Shown here: in pieces, positions 36,579-46,046 of the stretch | Numbering within the stretch: the first letter of the stretch is position 1 | Layout: each line of letters starts with the position of its first letter | Assembly: GCF_003854275.1 (NCBI RefSeq) | Contig: NZ_QTQP01000002.1 | Location: 62,001 to 126,000 of the forward strand | Reading direction: 5' to 3' | Length of the DNA: 64,000 bases | Source: Burkholderia sp. Bp8963 | Lineage (GTDB): Bacteria > Pseudomonadota > Gammaproteobacteria > Burkholderiales > Burkholderiaceae | Made by a program: the position numbers and the translations under genes | The notes under the pieces: model-generated | Told to the model about the DNA's origin: nothing | What the model saw: the letters and a program-made list of their open reading frames with translations, nothing else | The model's database searches: none

Positions 36579-36612
36579 AAACGCCCGCCACCTTTCGGGG
36601 TGGCGGGCGTTT
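36579..36612. terminator. Intrinsic terminator between VOC and symporter genes
   Basis: A 14-bp stem (arm AAACGCCCGCCACC) with loop TTTCGG and a short T end lies 7 bases after the VOC stop and serves the convergent symporter operon in reverse. Confidence 0.85.
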
Positions 36613-36660
36613 GCATTTCCGCAGGCCCCACGCGCGGCGCGATGCCGCGCGCGGCCTGCA

Positions 36661-38211
36661 TCAGCTTTCGACGACGTCGAGATAGTCCTCCGGCCGCGTG
36701 CGGTCTTCCGCATGCGCCATCCCCGTCACCCGCACGATCACGCTCACGACGATCGCGACGACGAGGTTCACGACCAGCGACCACACCGCCGCATAGCCGG
36801 GAATCGCATAGCCGAACAGGTGGATCGTGAAGATCGAGCTCGCGAGCTTCAGCGAGATCGCCATCCACGTGCCGCTCACGATGCCGGCCGCCCAGCCGAG
36901 CAGCAGGCCGCGATAGTCGAGCACGCGCGTGTAGAGGCCGAGCACGATCGCGGGCAGCGTCTGGATGATCCAGATGCCGCCGAGCAGCTGCAGCTGGATC
37001 GCGTAGGTCAGCGGCAGCCCGAGGATGAACGCGACCGCGCCGACCTTCACGATCAGCGACACGAGCTTCGCGACGTGGGTCTCCTGGTCGTGCGACATGT
37101 TGCGGTTGATGAACTCGCGGTGGATGTTGCGCGTGTAAAGGTTCGCGGCCGCGATCGACATGATCGCCGCCGGCACCAGCGCGCCGATGCCGATCGCCGC
37201 GAACGCGACGCCGACGAACCACGACGGGAAATACTCGAGGAACAGCGCGGGCACCGCGAAGTTCGGGCCGAACGCCTTGAAGTAAGGCGCGTACTGCGGC
37301 ATGTCCTTCACGCCCGACGCGAGCGCCATGTAGCCGAGCAGCGCGAGCAGGCCGAGCACGAACGAGTATGCGGGCAGCATCGCCATGTTGCGGCGGATCG
37401 AGTTGCCCGACGACGACGACAGGATCGCGGTGACCGAGTGCGGATACAGGAACAGCGCGAGCGCGGAGCCGATCGCGAGCGTCGCGTATGCACTGAAGCC
37501 GTTCAGGCTCGCCGCGTCCGGTGCCTTCAGCAGCAGCTTCGCGGGCGGCACATGACCGAAGATCTGCCCGAAGCCGCCGAGCTTCGCCGGGATCACGATC
37601 ACCGCCGCGGCGATCGTGATGTAGATCAGGATGTCCTTCACGATCGCGATCATCGCCGGCGCGCGCAGGCCGGACGTGTACGTGTACGCGGCGAGGATCG
37701 CGAACGCGATGATCAGCGGCAGGTCGCCGACGAAGCCGGTCGTGTCGAAGCCGAGCGCGCCGATCACGACCTCGATGCCGACGAGTTGCAGCGCGATGTA
37801 CGGCATCGTCGCGACGATGCCCGTCACCGCGATCGCGAGCGCGAGCATGCGGCTGCCGTAGCGCGCGTTCACGAAGTCGGCGGACGTCACGTAGCCGTGC
37901 CGCTTCGCGATGCTCCACAGCTTCGGGAACACGACGAACGCGAACGGATAGATCAGGATCGTGTACGGCAGTGCGAAGAAGCCCATCGCGCCTGCGCCGA
38001 ACACGAGCGCCGGCACCGCGACGAACGTATAGGCGGTATAGAGGTCGCCGCCGAGCAGGAACCACGTGACGATGGTGCCGAAGCGGCGGCCGCCGAGGCC
38101 CCACTCGTCGAGATGCGCGAGATCGCCGCGCCGCCAGTTCGCGGCGAGGAAGCCGATGATCGTGACGCCGATGAAGAGCAGGACGAAGACGAAGGTAGCG
38201 GCAAGCTTCAT
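36661..38211 (-). CDS. mctP: Sodium:solute symporter, MctP-like monocarboxylate permease
   Basis: A 516-residue SSS-family symporter with about thirteen helices. It starts MKLAATFVFVLLFIGVTIIGFLAANW and carries LGGRRFGTIVTWFLLGGDLYTAYTFVAVPA and GALVPAAIMSIAAANLYTRNIHREFINRNMS, as in MctP and ActP-type carriers for lactate, pyruvate, acetate or alanine. The ATG at 38211 overlaps the end of the DUF3311 gene by 4 bases (ATGA), so the pair is translationally coupled; small DUF3311 subunits regularly accompany these permeases. Upstream in-frame starts fall inside DUF3311. The substrate is inferred only at class level. Confidence 0.87.
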   Translation of the reverse strand: MKLAATFVFVLLFIGVTIIGFLAANWRRGDLAHLDEWGLGGRRFGTIVTWFLLGGDLYTAYTFVAVPALVFGAGAMGFFALPYTILIYPFAFVVFPKLWSIAKRHGYVTSADFVNARYGSRMLALAIAVTGIVATMPYIALQLVGIEVVIGALGFDTTGFVGDLPLIIAFAILAAYTYTSGLRAPAMIAIVKDILIYITIAAAVIVIPAKLGGFGQIFGHVPPAKLLLKAPDAASLNGFSAYATLAIGSALALFLYPHSVTAILSSSSGNSIRRNMAMLPAYSFVLGLLALLGYMALASGVKDMPQYAPYFKAFGPNFAVPALFLEYFPSWFVGVAFAAIGIGALVPAAIMSIAAANLYTRNIHREFINRNMSHDQETHVAKLVSLIVKVGAVAFILGLPLTYAIQLQLLGGIWIIQTLPAIVLGLYTRVLDYRGLLLGWAAGIVSGTWMAISLKLASSIFTIHLFGYAIPGYAAVWSLVVNLVVAIVVSVIVRVTGMAHAEDRTRPEDYLDVVES

Positions 38212-38450
38212 CGACGGTCTCCTTGCGTGCCGCCCGCCTTCCACGCGTTCCGGGTCTTGAAGTAGACGAATGCGGTGATCACCGCGCTAATGAAGACCCA
38301 CAGGAGCTGGTACCAGTAGAAGAACGGAAAGCCGAGCCATTGCGGATCGACCTTGTTGTACGACGGCACCCAGACCATCGCGATCAGCGGCAGCACCAGC
38401 AGCCAGAGCCAGCGCTTCGCGGCCCGGTTGGCGTCGGCATCGTGAGCCAT
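38208..38450 (-). CDS. DUF3311 small membrane protein
   Basis: An 80-residue protein with two membrane helices (WLWLLVLPLIAMVWVPSYN and FYWYQLLWVFISAVITAFVYFKT). The central PSYNKVDPQWLGFPFFYWYQ is the DUF3311 signature. It lies immediately upstream of and overlaps the mctP-like gene. DUF3311 proteins are thought to be accessory subunits of SSS permeases; the mechanism is unknown. GAGGAGACGTC precedes the ATG. Confidence 0.88.
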   Translation of the reverse strand: MAHDADANRAAKRWLWLLVLPLIAMVWVPSYNKVDPQWLGFPFFYWYQLLWVFISAVITAFVYFKTRNAWKAGGTQGDRR

Positions 38451-38618
38451 GACGTCTCCTCATCATTCCCGGTTATCGGTGTTCTTGAACGGGTACGGCG
38501 GCGAGAGGAGCGGCGAAACGGGTAAGCTGCGGCTCCCCTGGCTTCGCGCAAGTATAGGAGCCGCAGGCGGGCGGTCAAGCAGGGGCGAACCCGAGGTGAT
38601 CCGTCCCCGCTGTGTGGT

Positions 38619-38641
38619 TGCACCGGCATGTGGCCGGTGCA
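38619..38641 (-). terminator. Hairpin after the spermidine-synthase-like gene
   Basis: A perfect 9-bp inverted repeat (arm TGCACCGGC, 5-base loop) lies 8 bases past the stop of the minus-strand gene at 38649. There is no U-tract, so intrinsic termination is uncertain. Confidence 0.45.
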
Positions 38642-38648
38642 TGAAGCG

Positions 38649-39566
38649 TCAGATCGTGAACGACGTCGCGCCCGTGGCGGCCGATGCTTTCAAGGCTTTC
38701 ACCCATTTGCGCGCGGGCAGCTTCAGCGTGTCCTCGACCAGCTTTGCGCGTGCGTCGAGCTGCGCGAACGGCACGTCGAGCGCCGGGCCCGAGAACGCGA
38801 GCGCGATCCGGTTGCCGTCGTGCACTTCCGGCAGCGCGATCACGCGATTCCCGAAGGCCGCGTTCAGGTGCTTCATGTTGCGCACGAAGCTCGGATGGTC
38901 GCCGAACAGGTTGATCGTCGCGATGCCCGCGTCGGCGAGGCAGCCGCGCACCGCGCGGTAGAACGCGACGCTGTCGAGCACGGGGCCGCGCGCGGTCGCG
39001 TCGTACAGGTCGATCTGGATCGCGCCCGTCGTGCCGCGGTTGGCCGGGTCGTTGACGAAGTCCCACGCGTCGGCTTCGTGCACGACGAGACGCTCGTCGT
39101 CGGGCGGCATCGCGAACATCGTGCGCGCGGCAACGATCACGGCCGGGTTCAGCTCGACGGCCTCGACCTTCGCGCGCGGCAGGAAATGGTGCGCGAACTT
39201 GGTCAGCGCGCCGGTGCCGAGCCCGAGTTGCACGATGCGCTCGGGCGTTTCGAGGAACAGCAGCCATGCCATCATTTGCTGCGCATATTCGAGTTCGATC
39301 GTGAGCGGCTTCGAGATCCGCATCGCGCCCTGCACCCACTCGGTGCCGAAGTGCAGGTAGCGCACGCCGCGCTCTTCCGAGAACGTCACCGGCGCGAAGC
39401 GCGGCTTGCGCGGTTCTTCGAGGACGGGCACGTCGTCGTGCTCGTCGATCTCGTTGCGGCGCTTCACGCGCGGCGGTTTGAGCTTCGTGGAGCCGTTGTA
39501 CGCGGACGGCTCGCCGCGTTCGAATGCGCGCGCCTCGGCGGATGCGCGCTTGATCAGTCGGGTCAT
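38649..39566 (-). CDS. Spermidine-synthase-like methyltransferase-fold protein
   Basis: A 305-residue protein with a Rossmann methyltransferase fold of the spermidine synthase superfamily. IVQLGLGTGALTKFAHHFLPRAKVEAVELNPAVI (about 125-160) is the cofactor-binding glycine loop and the following acidic residue. DDERLVVHEADAWDFV and AIQIDLYDATARGPVL give the motif II/III region. The first 60 residues are charged and probably disordered (RRNEIDEHDDVPVLEEPRKPRF). No polyamine operon partner such as speD is nearby, so true spermidine synthase activity is doubtful. ATG 39566 (MTRLIKRASAEARAF) is preferred. It is divergent from the AraC gene. Confidence 0.8.
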   Translation of the reverse strand: MTRLIKRASAEARAFERGEPSAYNGSTKLKPPRVKRRNEIDEHDDVPVLEEPRKPRFAPVTFSEERGVRYLHFGTEWVQGAMRISKPLTIELEYAQQMMAWLLFLETPERIVQLGLGTGALTKFAHHFLPRAKVEAVELNPAVIVAARTMFAMPPDDERLVVHEADAWDFVNDPANRGTTGAIQIDLYDATARGPVLDSVAFYRAVRGCLADAGIATINLFGDHPSFVRNMKHLNAAFGNRVIALPEVHDGNRIALAFSGPALDVPFAQLDARAKLVEDTLKLPARKWVKALKASAATGATSFTI

Positions 39567-39653
39567 GGATGAATCTCGCAGGGATAAGGCTTGGATTTGC
39601 GGACGAGAGGATAGCATTGCTGTAGGCTGTACCGATCGATGTCGGAGAGATCA

Positions 39654-40481
39654 ATGAACAGCGACACCAGCAAAGTCCGACCCGACTGGATTGCCCGTTC
39701 GGAATCCCCCAACGGAGTCGAACGCATCGAGGCCTTTTTCCACGGCAACGCGTACTCGATGCATCGGCACGACACATACGCGATCGGCGTGACCCTTGCC
39801 GGGGTCCAGTGCTTCCACTACCGGCGCAGCTTGCGCAGCAGCCTGCCGGGACAGACGATGGTCCTGCATCCCGATGAAGCGCACGACGGTCAGGCCGGCA
39901 CGATCGACGGGTTTCGCTACCAGATGATTTACGTGCAGCCTGCCGCGATTCAGGACGTGCTCGGCGGGAAGCCGCTGCCGTTCGTCGAAGGCGGCGTCAC
40001 GAACGATCCGCGCCTGTTCCACGCGACGAAGACAGCGCTGCGCCAGATGCGCGCCGACGCGGAGCCGCTCGAACGCGATGACGCGCTCGCCGGTCTCGCG
40101 CTCGCGCTGGAGCGCGCATCGGGTGCACGCGCGCTGCGTAAATCCGCTGATTTCGCCGCGCTGCAGCGCGTGCGCGAGTATTTGCACGCATCGTGCGCGC
40201 GAGCCGTTACGCTCGACGAGCTTGCCGCAATCTGCGGACAAGACCGCTGGAGCCTGTCGCGCGATTTCAGAACCTTTTACGGCACCAGCCCCTATCACTA
40301 CCTCGTCATGCGCCGGCTCGAAACGGCACGCGCGATGATGCTGCGCGGCACGTCCCTCGTGGACGCCGCAACCGCCGCCGGTTTCGCCGACCAGAGCCAC
40401 ATGACCAGGCAGTTCCGTCATGCATACGGCCTGCCTCCCGCACGCTGGCTCGCGATGATGGGCGGCCCGCGCGCCGACTAG
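39654..40481 (+). CDS. AraC-family transcriptional regulator
   Basis: A 275-residue regulator. An N-terminal cupin-like sensor domain (HGNAYSMHRHDTYAIGVTLAGVQCF near 30-55, GQTMVLHPDEAHDGQAG) is followed by two helix-turn-helix motifs in RVREYLHASCARAVTLDELAAICGQDRWSLSRDFRTFYGTSPYHYLVMRRLETARAMM and VDAATAAGFADQSHMTRQFRHAYGLPPARWL. GGAGAG before ATG 39654 supports this start over the ATG at 39639. It is followed after 81 bases by cupin and GNAT genes, its likely targets. The ligand is unknown. Confidence 0.87.
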   Translation: MNSDTSKVRPDWIARSESPNGVERIEAFFHGNAYSMHRHDTYAIGVTLAGVQCFHYRRSLRSSLPGQTMVLHPDEAHDGQAGTIDGFRYQMIYVQPAAIQDVLGGKPLPFVEGGVTNDPRLFHATKTALRQMRADAEPLERDDALAGLALALERASGARALRKSADFAALQRVREYLHASCARAVTLDELAAICGQDRWSLSRDFRTFYGTSPYHYLVMRRLETARAMMLRGTSLVDAATAAGFADQSHMTRQFRHAYGLPPARWLAMMGGPRAD

Positions 40482-40562
40482 CGCGAGCGCGCACAATCGT
40501 TCAAGACCGCTCGCCGGCGGCCGGCCTAAGCTCGTTCCAGATGCCACCCGAACGGAGCCGCC

Positions 40563-40964
40563 ATGTACACCGAATCCCGACTGACACCCGAGCAGCGCGG
40601 TCAGCACAAGACGATCAACCTGCTCGACAAGATCCGTCAGATCGACGGCCACTGGCAACCGCGCGTCGTTGCCGAAATGAACGACTATCAGTTCAAGGTC
40701 GTGAAGATCGTCGGCGATTTCGTCTGGCACCGACATGCCGACACCGACGAGACGTTCATCGTCCTCGAAGGCCGGTTGCGCATCGACTTCCGCGACCGCT
40801 CGATCGAGTTGCTTCCCGGCGAAATGGCGGTGGTTCCGAAGGGAGTCGAGCACAAGCCTTATGCCGAGTCCGAAGTGAAGCTGCTGCTGATCGAACCGCG
40901 CGGCGTCGTCAACACCGGCGATACGGCCAACGAAAGAACGGCCGAAAACGACGTATGGATCTGA
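40563..40964 (+). CDS. Single-domain cupin protein
   Basis: A 133-residue cupin. Motif 1 is VWHRHADTDETFIVLEGRLRIDF (His52, His54 and the Glu), and motif 2 is GEMAVVPKGVEHKPYA, so a 3-His/1-Glu metal site is intact. CGGAG lies 5 bases before the ATG. It overlaps the start of the GNAT gene by 10 bases, indicating an operon. No substrate can be assigned; small cupins of this kind are isomerases, dioxygenases or sensors. Confidence 0.85.
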   Translation: MYTESRLTPEQRGQHKTINLLDKIRQIDGHWQPRVVAEMNDYQFKVVKIVGDFVWHRHADTDETFIVLEGRLRIDFRDRSIELLPGEMAVVPKGVEHKPYAESEVKLLLIEPRGVVNTGDTANERTAENDVWI

Positions 40965-41449
40965 GCGCCGCGATGCAATCGCCGACGCCGATCATTCGCG
41001 AAGCCGTGTTCCCCGCCGATACGCGCAGCCTCGTCGCCGTGGTCCGCGAGTATGTCCGTTGGCTGGATATGGATCTGTCCTACCGTGGATTCGATGCCGA
41101 AATGGACGCGTTCGAGCAGATCTACACGCTGCCATCGGGCATGTTCTTCATCGCCGATGCCGGTGGCGAGATCGCCGGTTGCGCGGGGCTGCTTCGGCAT
41201 ACGGCGGAAACCGCGGAACTCAAGCGGCTCTATGTACGTGAAGCTTTTCGAGGTTTGTCGCTCGGTGAAGCGCTGGTGACGTCGGTGATCCGCAAAGCGA
41301 AGACGCTGGAATTCTCGACGCTGATGCTCGACTCGGTTCCGCAAACCCGTTTCGCACAAAGCCTGTATGAGCGCCTGGGGTTCGTCGACACCCCGCCCTA
41401 TTACGAGAATCCGTTAGACGGCACCCGGTTTCTCGCGCTCGGGCTTTGA
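40955..41449 (+). CDS. GNAT family N-acetyltransferase
   Basis: A 164-residue acetyl-CoA-dependent acetyltransferase. The N-terminal half contains YVRWLDMDLSYRGFDAEMDAFEQIY, and the core has GMFFIADAGGEIAGCAGLL, then LKRLYVREAFRGLSLGEALVTSVI, in which R-G-L-S-L-G-E stands for the CoA-binding Q/RxxGxG/A loop. ATMLDSVPQTRFAQSLYERLGF-like sequence (LMLDSVPQTRFAQSLYERLGFV) is motif B. ATG 40955 overlaps the cupin; ATG 40973 is an alternative. Target amine unknown. Confidence 0.85.
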   Translation: MDLSAAMQSPTPIIREAVFPADTRSLVAVVREYVRWLDMDLSYRGFDAEMDAFEQIYTLPSGMFFIADAGGEIAGCAGLLRHTAETAELKRLYVREAFRGLSLGEALVTSVIRKAKTLEFSTLMLDSVPQTRFAQSLYERLGFVDTPPYYENPLDGTRFLALGL

Positions 41450-41474
41450 CGGTGAATGCCGGGCTGTCGGACCG

Positions 41475-41954
41475 TCAGGAGCGGATTCCCCGCCAGAACA
41501 CCAGCTTCTGCTCGAACGACAGCATCGCATTGGCCGGACTCGACGAAGGCAGCACGAGCGTGTCATATCCCGCCGCGCCGATCACATCGGCAAACCGCCC
41601 CGCCGTCTTGCCATTGAAGCAAACCTTCTTCAGCAACGGTGCGTGTTCCCGCAATGACTCGAAGTCGTTCGGCGTCGCATTGCGGATCGCCGAATCGAGA
41701 CTGCCTTCGCGATGGCACGCGGCGAGCACGTCCCAGATGCCGATGCCATGCTTCAGCACGCGTTCGAGGCGTGCGTCGTAGGCAAGTTCATGCAATCCAG
41801 GTTCACCTAGAACCGCACCCAAAAGCTTCCAGAACTGATTGCGCGGATGCGCGTAGTACTGCGCGGCGCCGAGCGACGCCTCACCGGGAAAACTGCCGAG
41901 GATGATCGTATGCGTGTCCGGCCCGACGACCGGCGGAAACCCGCGCAACATCAC
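41475..41954 (-). CDS. DNA-deoxyinosine glycosylase (UDG family 6)
   Basis: A 159-residue uracil-DNA-glycosylase-fold protein of the hypoxanthine-DNA glycosylase family. Motif 1 is [12 protein letters not shown], followed by [14 protein letters not shown], and motif 2 is [20 protein letters not shown]. The family excises deoxyinosine, the product of adenine deamination, and lacks the catalytic Asp of classical UDG. Its start overlaps the end of ubiC by 4 bases (ATGA). It is the last gene of the htpG-ubiC unit and converges with the GNAT gene. Confidence 0.88.
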   Translation of the reverse strand: MMLRGFPPVVGPDTHTIILGSFPGEASLGAAQYYAHPRNQFWKLLGAVLGEPGLHELAYDARLERVLKHGIGIWDVLAACHREGSLDSAIRNATPNDFESLREHAPLLKKVCFNGKTAGRFADVIGAAGYDTLVLPSSSPANAMLSFEQKLVFWRGIRS

Positions 41955-42538
41955 GCGGCTCCGCGCGGACTCGGCCCGTCACCGTACGCGGCAACATGCC
42001 GCCACAACGCCGGCAACATGCATTCGGTCACCATCAGCGGCGCACCATGACGCTGGAACACCGAGCGCCGCGCGGCGAATGCATGCGGCGCTCGCTCGCC
42101 GCCGAGCGCATGGCACGCGAGCGCATACAGCGGATGGCCGGCGATCACGCGGCGGCTGACGAGCGCCGAACGATCGACCTGCGGATCGCTGTACAGCAGT
42201 TCGGCGAGCGGCCGCGTGCGCAGCCGCCGCATCGCCTGCCAGATGCCCTTGCTCGCGGCGAGCGGCGCGATGCTGTGCGCGGCGACATACGGCGTGCCGT
42301 CGACCGACAGGATCACCTCGCGCACCCACATCGGCGCACGCGGCGCGCTCGCGACGGCCGTGTGCTCGTCGAACCACGGGCTGTCGACCGCCTCGCGCGT
42401 CACGCGCACGCTCACGCGGCCGAGCCGCGCGAGATGCGCGGTCAGCGAGCCGCCGCGCGTCAGCCAGTCGCGCTGGTCCAGCGTGCAGCCGGGCCGCGGC
42501 GTGTCACGCCAGCCGGCCTGGCCGCCGTCGAACCGCAT
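41951..42538 (-). CDS. ubiC: Chorismate lyase UbiC
   Basis: A 195-residue chorismate--pyruvate lyase that makes 4-hydroxybenzoate, the first step of ubiquinone synthesis. [21 protein letters not shown] is the N-terminal signature, with [21 protein letters not shown] and [13 protein letters not shown] following, and it ends [11 protein letters not shown] (the active-site Glu region). The start is ATG 42538, or GTG 42550, which overlaps the htpG stop as GTGA. The gene also overlaps the downstream glycosylase gene, so three genes form one coupled unit. No ubiA is adjacent. Confidence 0.9.
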   Translation of the reverse strand: MRFDGGQAGWRDTPRPGCTLDQRDWLTRGGSLTAHLARLGRVSVRVTREAVDSPWFDEHTAVASAPRAPMWVREVILSVDGTPYVAAHSIAPLAASKGIWQAMRRLRTRPLAELLYSDPQVDRSALVSRRVIAGHPLYALACHALGGERAPHAFAARRSVFQRHGAPLMVTECMLPALWRHVAAYGDGPSPRGAA

Positions 42539-42546
42539 CCGCGCGT

Positions 42547-44445
42547 TCACGCGGCGCGCGACAGCAACAGCGCGTTGGTCCGCTTCACGAAGCTCGCCGG
42601 ATCGTCGAGCATCCCGCCTTCCGCGAGCAGCGCCTGATCGAACAGCAGGTGGCACCAGTCGCCGAAATCGGCGCTGTCGGCGTTCAGCTGCTTGACGAGC
42701 GCATGCTCGGGGTTGATCTCGAGGATCGGCTGCATCGCCGGCGCGCTCTGGCCGGCCGCCTTCAGCATCCGCTGCAGGTAGCCGCTCATGTCGTTGTCGT
42801 CCGCGACGAGGCACGACGGCGAATCGGTCAGACGGAACGTGACGCGCACTTCCTTCACCTTGTCGCCGAGCGCTTCCTTCATCTTCTCGACGAGCGGCTT
42901 GATCGCCTCGCCCGCTTCCTCCTGCGCCTTCTTCTCGTCGTCGTTCAGCGCGCCGAGATCGAGATCGCCGCGCGCAACGCTCGCGAGCGGCTTGCCGTCG
43001 AACTCCTGCAGGAACGACAGCATCCACTCGTCGACGCGGTCGGTCAGCAGCAGCACCTCGACGCCCTTCTTGCGGAACACCTCGAGATGCGGGCTGTTCT
43101 TCGCGGCCTGCCACGTATCGGCGGTCACGTAGTAGATCTTGCTCTGCTCCGGCTTCATCCGCGCGACGTAGTCGGCGAGCGACACGTCCTGCGCATCGGT
43201 GTCGCCGTGCGTCGACGCGAAGCGCAGCAGCTTCGCGATGCGCTCGCGGTTCGCGTGATCCTCGCCGAGGCCTTCCTTCAGCACCTGGCCGAATGCGCCC
43301 CAGAAGGTCTTGAACTTCTCCTTGCCGGCGTCCTCTTCCGCGTTCGCGAGCTCCTCGAGCATCGATAGCGCGCGCTTCGTCACGCCTTCGCGGATCGCCT
43401 TCACGTCGCGGCTTTCCTGCAGGATTTCACGCGACACGTTGAGCGGCAGGTCCGCCGAATCGACGACGCCCTTCACGAAGCGCAGGTATTGCGGCAGCAG
43501 TTGCTCAGCGTCGTCCATGATGAACACGCGCTTCACGTACAGCTTCAGGCCGCCGCGGTAGTCGCGGTTCCACAGGTCGAACGGCGCATGCGACGGCACG
43601 AACAGCAGCTGCGTGTATTCGCTGCGGCCCTCGACGCGGTTATGCGTCCACGTGAGCGGATCCTGGTGGTCGTGCGCGATGTGCTGGTAGAACTGCTGGT
43701 ACTGCTCGTCGGTGATCTCGCCCTTCGAACGCGTCCACAGCGCGCTCGCCTGGTTGACGGTCTCGTCCTCGTCCTTCAGGACCATCTCGCCCTTTTCCTG
43801 GTCCCACTCTTCCTTCTGCATCAGGATCGGCAGCGCGATGTGGTCCGAGTACTTCTGGATGATCGACTTCAGCCGGTACGACGACAGCAGCTCGTCCTCG
43901 CCTTCGCGCAGGTGCAGCGTGATCGTCGTGCCGCGCTGCGCGCGCTCGATCGCGTCGACCGTGAAGTCGCCCTCGCCCGCGCTTTCCCAACGCACGCCTT
44001 CCGACGCCGGCAGGCCCGCGCGGCGGGTCTCGACGCTGATCTTGTCCGCGACGATGAAGCCCGAGTAGAAGCCGACGCCGAACTGGCCGATCAGCGCCGC
44101 GTCCTTCTGCTGGTCGCCGGACAGCTTCGAGAAGAATTCCTTGGTGCCCGAGCGCGCGATCGTGCCGAGGTTCGCGATCGCCTCGTCGCGGCTCATGCCG
44201 ATGCCGTTGTCTTCGATGGTGACCGTGCGTGCGGCCTTGTCGTAGCCGATGCGGATCCGCAGGTTCGGATCGCTCTCGTACAGCGCATTGTTCGCGAGCG
44301 CTTCGAAGCGCAGCTTGTCGGCCGCGTCGGACGCGTTCGACACCAGTTCGCGCAGGAAGATTTCCTTGTTGCTGTAAAGCGAATGAATCATCAGGTGGAG
44401 GAGCTGCTTGACCTCTGCCTGAAAGCTCATCGTTTCGTGTGCCAT
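42547..44445 (-). CDS. htpG: Chaperone HtpG (Hsp90)
   Basis: A 632-residue Hsp90 family ATP-dependent chaperone. The GHKL ATPase domain begins [44 protein letters not shown], with [26 protein letters not shown] and [17 protein letters not shown] (lid and glycine loops). The middle domain contains [19 protein letters not shown] and [11 protein letters not shown] with the catalytic Arg, and the C-terminal dimerisation domain completes the protein. Length matches E. coli HtpG (624). It is the first gene of a unit with ubiC and a DNA glycosylase. No heat-shock promoter was identified in the 131-bp upstream gap. Confidence 0.97.
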   Translation of the reverse strand: MAHETMSFQAEVKQLLHLMIHSLYSNKEIFLRELVSNASDAADKLRFEALANNALYESDPNLRIRIGYDKAARTVTIEDNGIGMSRDEAIANLGTIARSGTKEFFSKLSGDQQKDAALIGQFGVGFYSGFIVADKISVETRRAGLPASEGVRWESAGEGDFTVDAIERAQRGTTITLHLREGEDELLSSYRLKSIIQKYSDHIALPILMQKEEWDQEKGEMVLKDEDETVNQASALWTRSKGEITDEQYQQFYQHIAHDHQDPLTWTHNRVEGRSEYTQLLFVPSHAPFDLWNRDYRGGLKLYVKRVFIMDDAEQLLPQYLRFVKGVVDSADLPLNVSREILQESRDVKAIREGVTKRALSMLEELANAEEDAGKEKFKTFWGAFGQVLKEGLGEDHANRERIAKLLRFASTHGDTDAQDVSLADYVARMKPEQSKIYYVTADTWQAAKNSPHLEVFRKKGVEVLLLTDRVDEWMLSFLQEFDGKPLASVARGDLDLGALNDDEKKAQEEAGEAIKPLVEKMKEALGDKVKEVRVTFRLTDSPSCLVADDNDMSGYLQRMLKAAGQSAPAMQPILEINPEHALVKQLNADSADFGDWCHLLFDQALLAEGGMLDDPASFVKRTNALLLSRAA

Positions 44446-44566
44446 GGATCGTGTTTCCTCTTACTTGAATGGTGTGACCCCGACGCGCGGCGCGCTATAC
44501 CGGACGGCGGCGGGCGGCGGGCGGGTAATGCGCCCCTATCTGGGGACGGGCGGGGGGATTTCAAGG

Positions 44567-44592
44567 GCGGCAGGCGTCACGACGCCCGCCGC
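44567..44592 (-). terminator. Hairpin across the MocR stop codon
   Basis: Arms GCGGC-A-GGCGT and ACGCC-C-GCCGC pair over 10 bp with one internal mismatch and a CACG loop. The TGA stop of the MocR gene (44577-44579) sits at the loop edge. No U-tract follows, so termination is only suggested. Confidence 0.4.
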
Positions 44593-46037
44593 GCAACCGA
44601 CTCCAGATACCGCCCGAGAAACCCCGGCAGCGCCGGATCGCCGCAGTTCGCGACGTTGAAGCGGGTCCACGTCGACGGCGACTGCTGCGGCGAGAACAGG
44701 CTCCCGGGCGTCAGCAGGAAACCTTCCTCGTGCGCGGCGGCCGCGAGCGCGTCCGAATCGACGCCCGTGTCGGCCCACAGGAACATCCCCGCCGCCGGCA
44801 TCGTGAACAGGCGCAGCCCCGTGCGCTCGAGCATCCGCGCGGTCTTGTCGCGCACGCCGTCGAGCCGCGCGCGCAGCCGCTCGACGTGGCGCCGGTAATG
44901 CCCTTCGGTCAGGATCTTGTACAGCACGCGCTCGTTGAGTTCCGGTGTCGTCATGCCGACCAGCATCTTCTGGTCGGTGATCGCCTTCGCGATCTCCGGC
45001 GCGCACGCGACATAGCCGACCCGCAGGTTCGCGGCGAGCGTCTTCGAAAAGCTGCCGAGGTAGATCACGCGCTTCAGCTGATCGAGGCTCGCGAGCCGCG
45101 TCGCCGGATAGCTCGGCGGGCACAGGTCGCCGTAGACGTCGTCCTCGACGACGAGGAAGTCGTACTGCTCCGCGAGCTTCAGGATCCGGAACGCCTGCGC
45201 GGCCGACAGCGACGTGCCGGTCGGGTTCTGCAGCACCGAGTTGATCACGAACATCTTCGGCCGCCACATCTGCACAAGCGTCTCGAGCGCGTCGAGATCG
45301 GGGCCGTCCGGCGTGTACGGCACGCCGACGAGCTGCGCGCCCTGCGCCGCGAAGCGGCCGAACATCTGGAACCAGGCCGGATCGCCGACGATCACCGCAT
45401 CGCCCGGCCGCACGTAGATCCGCGCAATCAGGTCGATCGCCTGCGTGATGCCCGACACGAGCACGAGCTGGTCGGGCGTCGCACCGATCTCCACTTCCGC
45501 GAGCCGCGTCTGCAACTGCTGGCGCAGCGGCAGGAAACCCTGAGCGGTGCCGAAGCCGAGCATCTGCGCGCCGGACTGGCGCCCGAGCGCGCGCAGCGCG
45601 CCGGTGATCAGCTCGCCGTCGAGCCAGCGGCCCGGCAGGTAGCCGAGACCCGGCCCCTTTTCCGGGCTGACGGTGTGCAGCATGTTGCGCAGCAGCCAGA
45701 CGACGTCGATCGTGTTGTGCACGGGCGCCGCCTCGGCGCCGCGCGCCGACAGGTCGACCGGCTGCGGGCCGCCGGCCCGCTCGCGCACGTAGAAGCCCGA
45801 GCCGCGCCGCGAATCGAGGTAGCCCTGCGCGACGAGGCGCTCGTACGCCTCGACGACCGTGAAGCGCGACACGCTCTTGTCGAGCGCGAGCTTGCGGATC
45901 GACGGCATCCGCATCCCGGGGCGGAACACGCGTTCGTCGATGCGCCGCCGCGCCCACTGGACGAGCTGGTCGACGAGCGTGAGCGTGGCCGTGTCGTGCG
46001 GGGCGGGAATCTGGTCGAGCGGGACGGTGGACATCAT
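44577..46037 (-). CDS. MocR-type GntR/aminotransferase regulator
   Basis: A 486-residue MocR regulator. The N-terminal GntR winged helix spans about residues 18-90 (RRRIDERVFRPGMRMPSIRKLALDKSVSRFTVVEAYERLVAQGYLDSRRGSGFYV). A fold-type I aminotransferase domain follows, with NPTGTSLS, VVEDDVYGDL and the PLP-lysine motif YLGSFSKTLAANLRVGYV. MocR proteins sense PLP adducts or amino acids and control nearby vitamin B6, GABA or amino-acid genes. It is divergent from a five-gene PLP-related cluster, and the 247-bp gap has direct repeats that could be its operator. Possible starts are ATG 46037 and 46034. Confidence 0.9.
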   Translation of the reverse strand: MMSTVPLDQIPAPHDTATLTLVDQLVQWARRRIDERVFRPGMRMPSIRKLALDKSVSRFTVVEAYERLVAQGYLDSRRGSGFYVRERAGGPQPVDLSARGAEAAPVHNTIDVVWLLRNMLHTVSPEKGPGLGYLPGRWLDGELITGALRALGRQSGAQMLGFGTAQGFLPLRQQLQTRLAEVEIGATPDQLVLVSGITQAIDLIARIYVRPGDAVIVGDPAWFQMFGRFAAQGAQLVGVPYTPDGPDLDALETLVQMWRPKMFVINSVLQNPTGTSLSAAQAFRILKLAEQYDFLVVEDDVYGDLCPPSYPATRLASLDQLKRVIYLGSFSKTLAANLRVGYVACAPEIAKAITDQKMLVGMTTPELNERVLYKILTEGHYRRHVERLRARLDGVRDKTARMLERTGLRLFTMPAAGMFLWADTGVDSDALAAAAHEEGFLLTPGSLFSPQQSPSTWTRFNVANCGDPALPGFLGRYLESVARRAS

Positions 46038-46046
46038 GGGGCTCCA

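Noticed and set aside
38649-39566. True spermidine synthase
   Set aside because: No speD or other polyamine gene is near and the N-terminus differs; kept as spermidine-synthase-like only.
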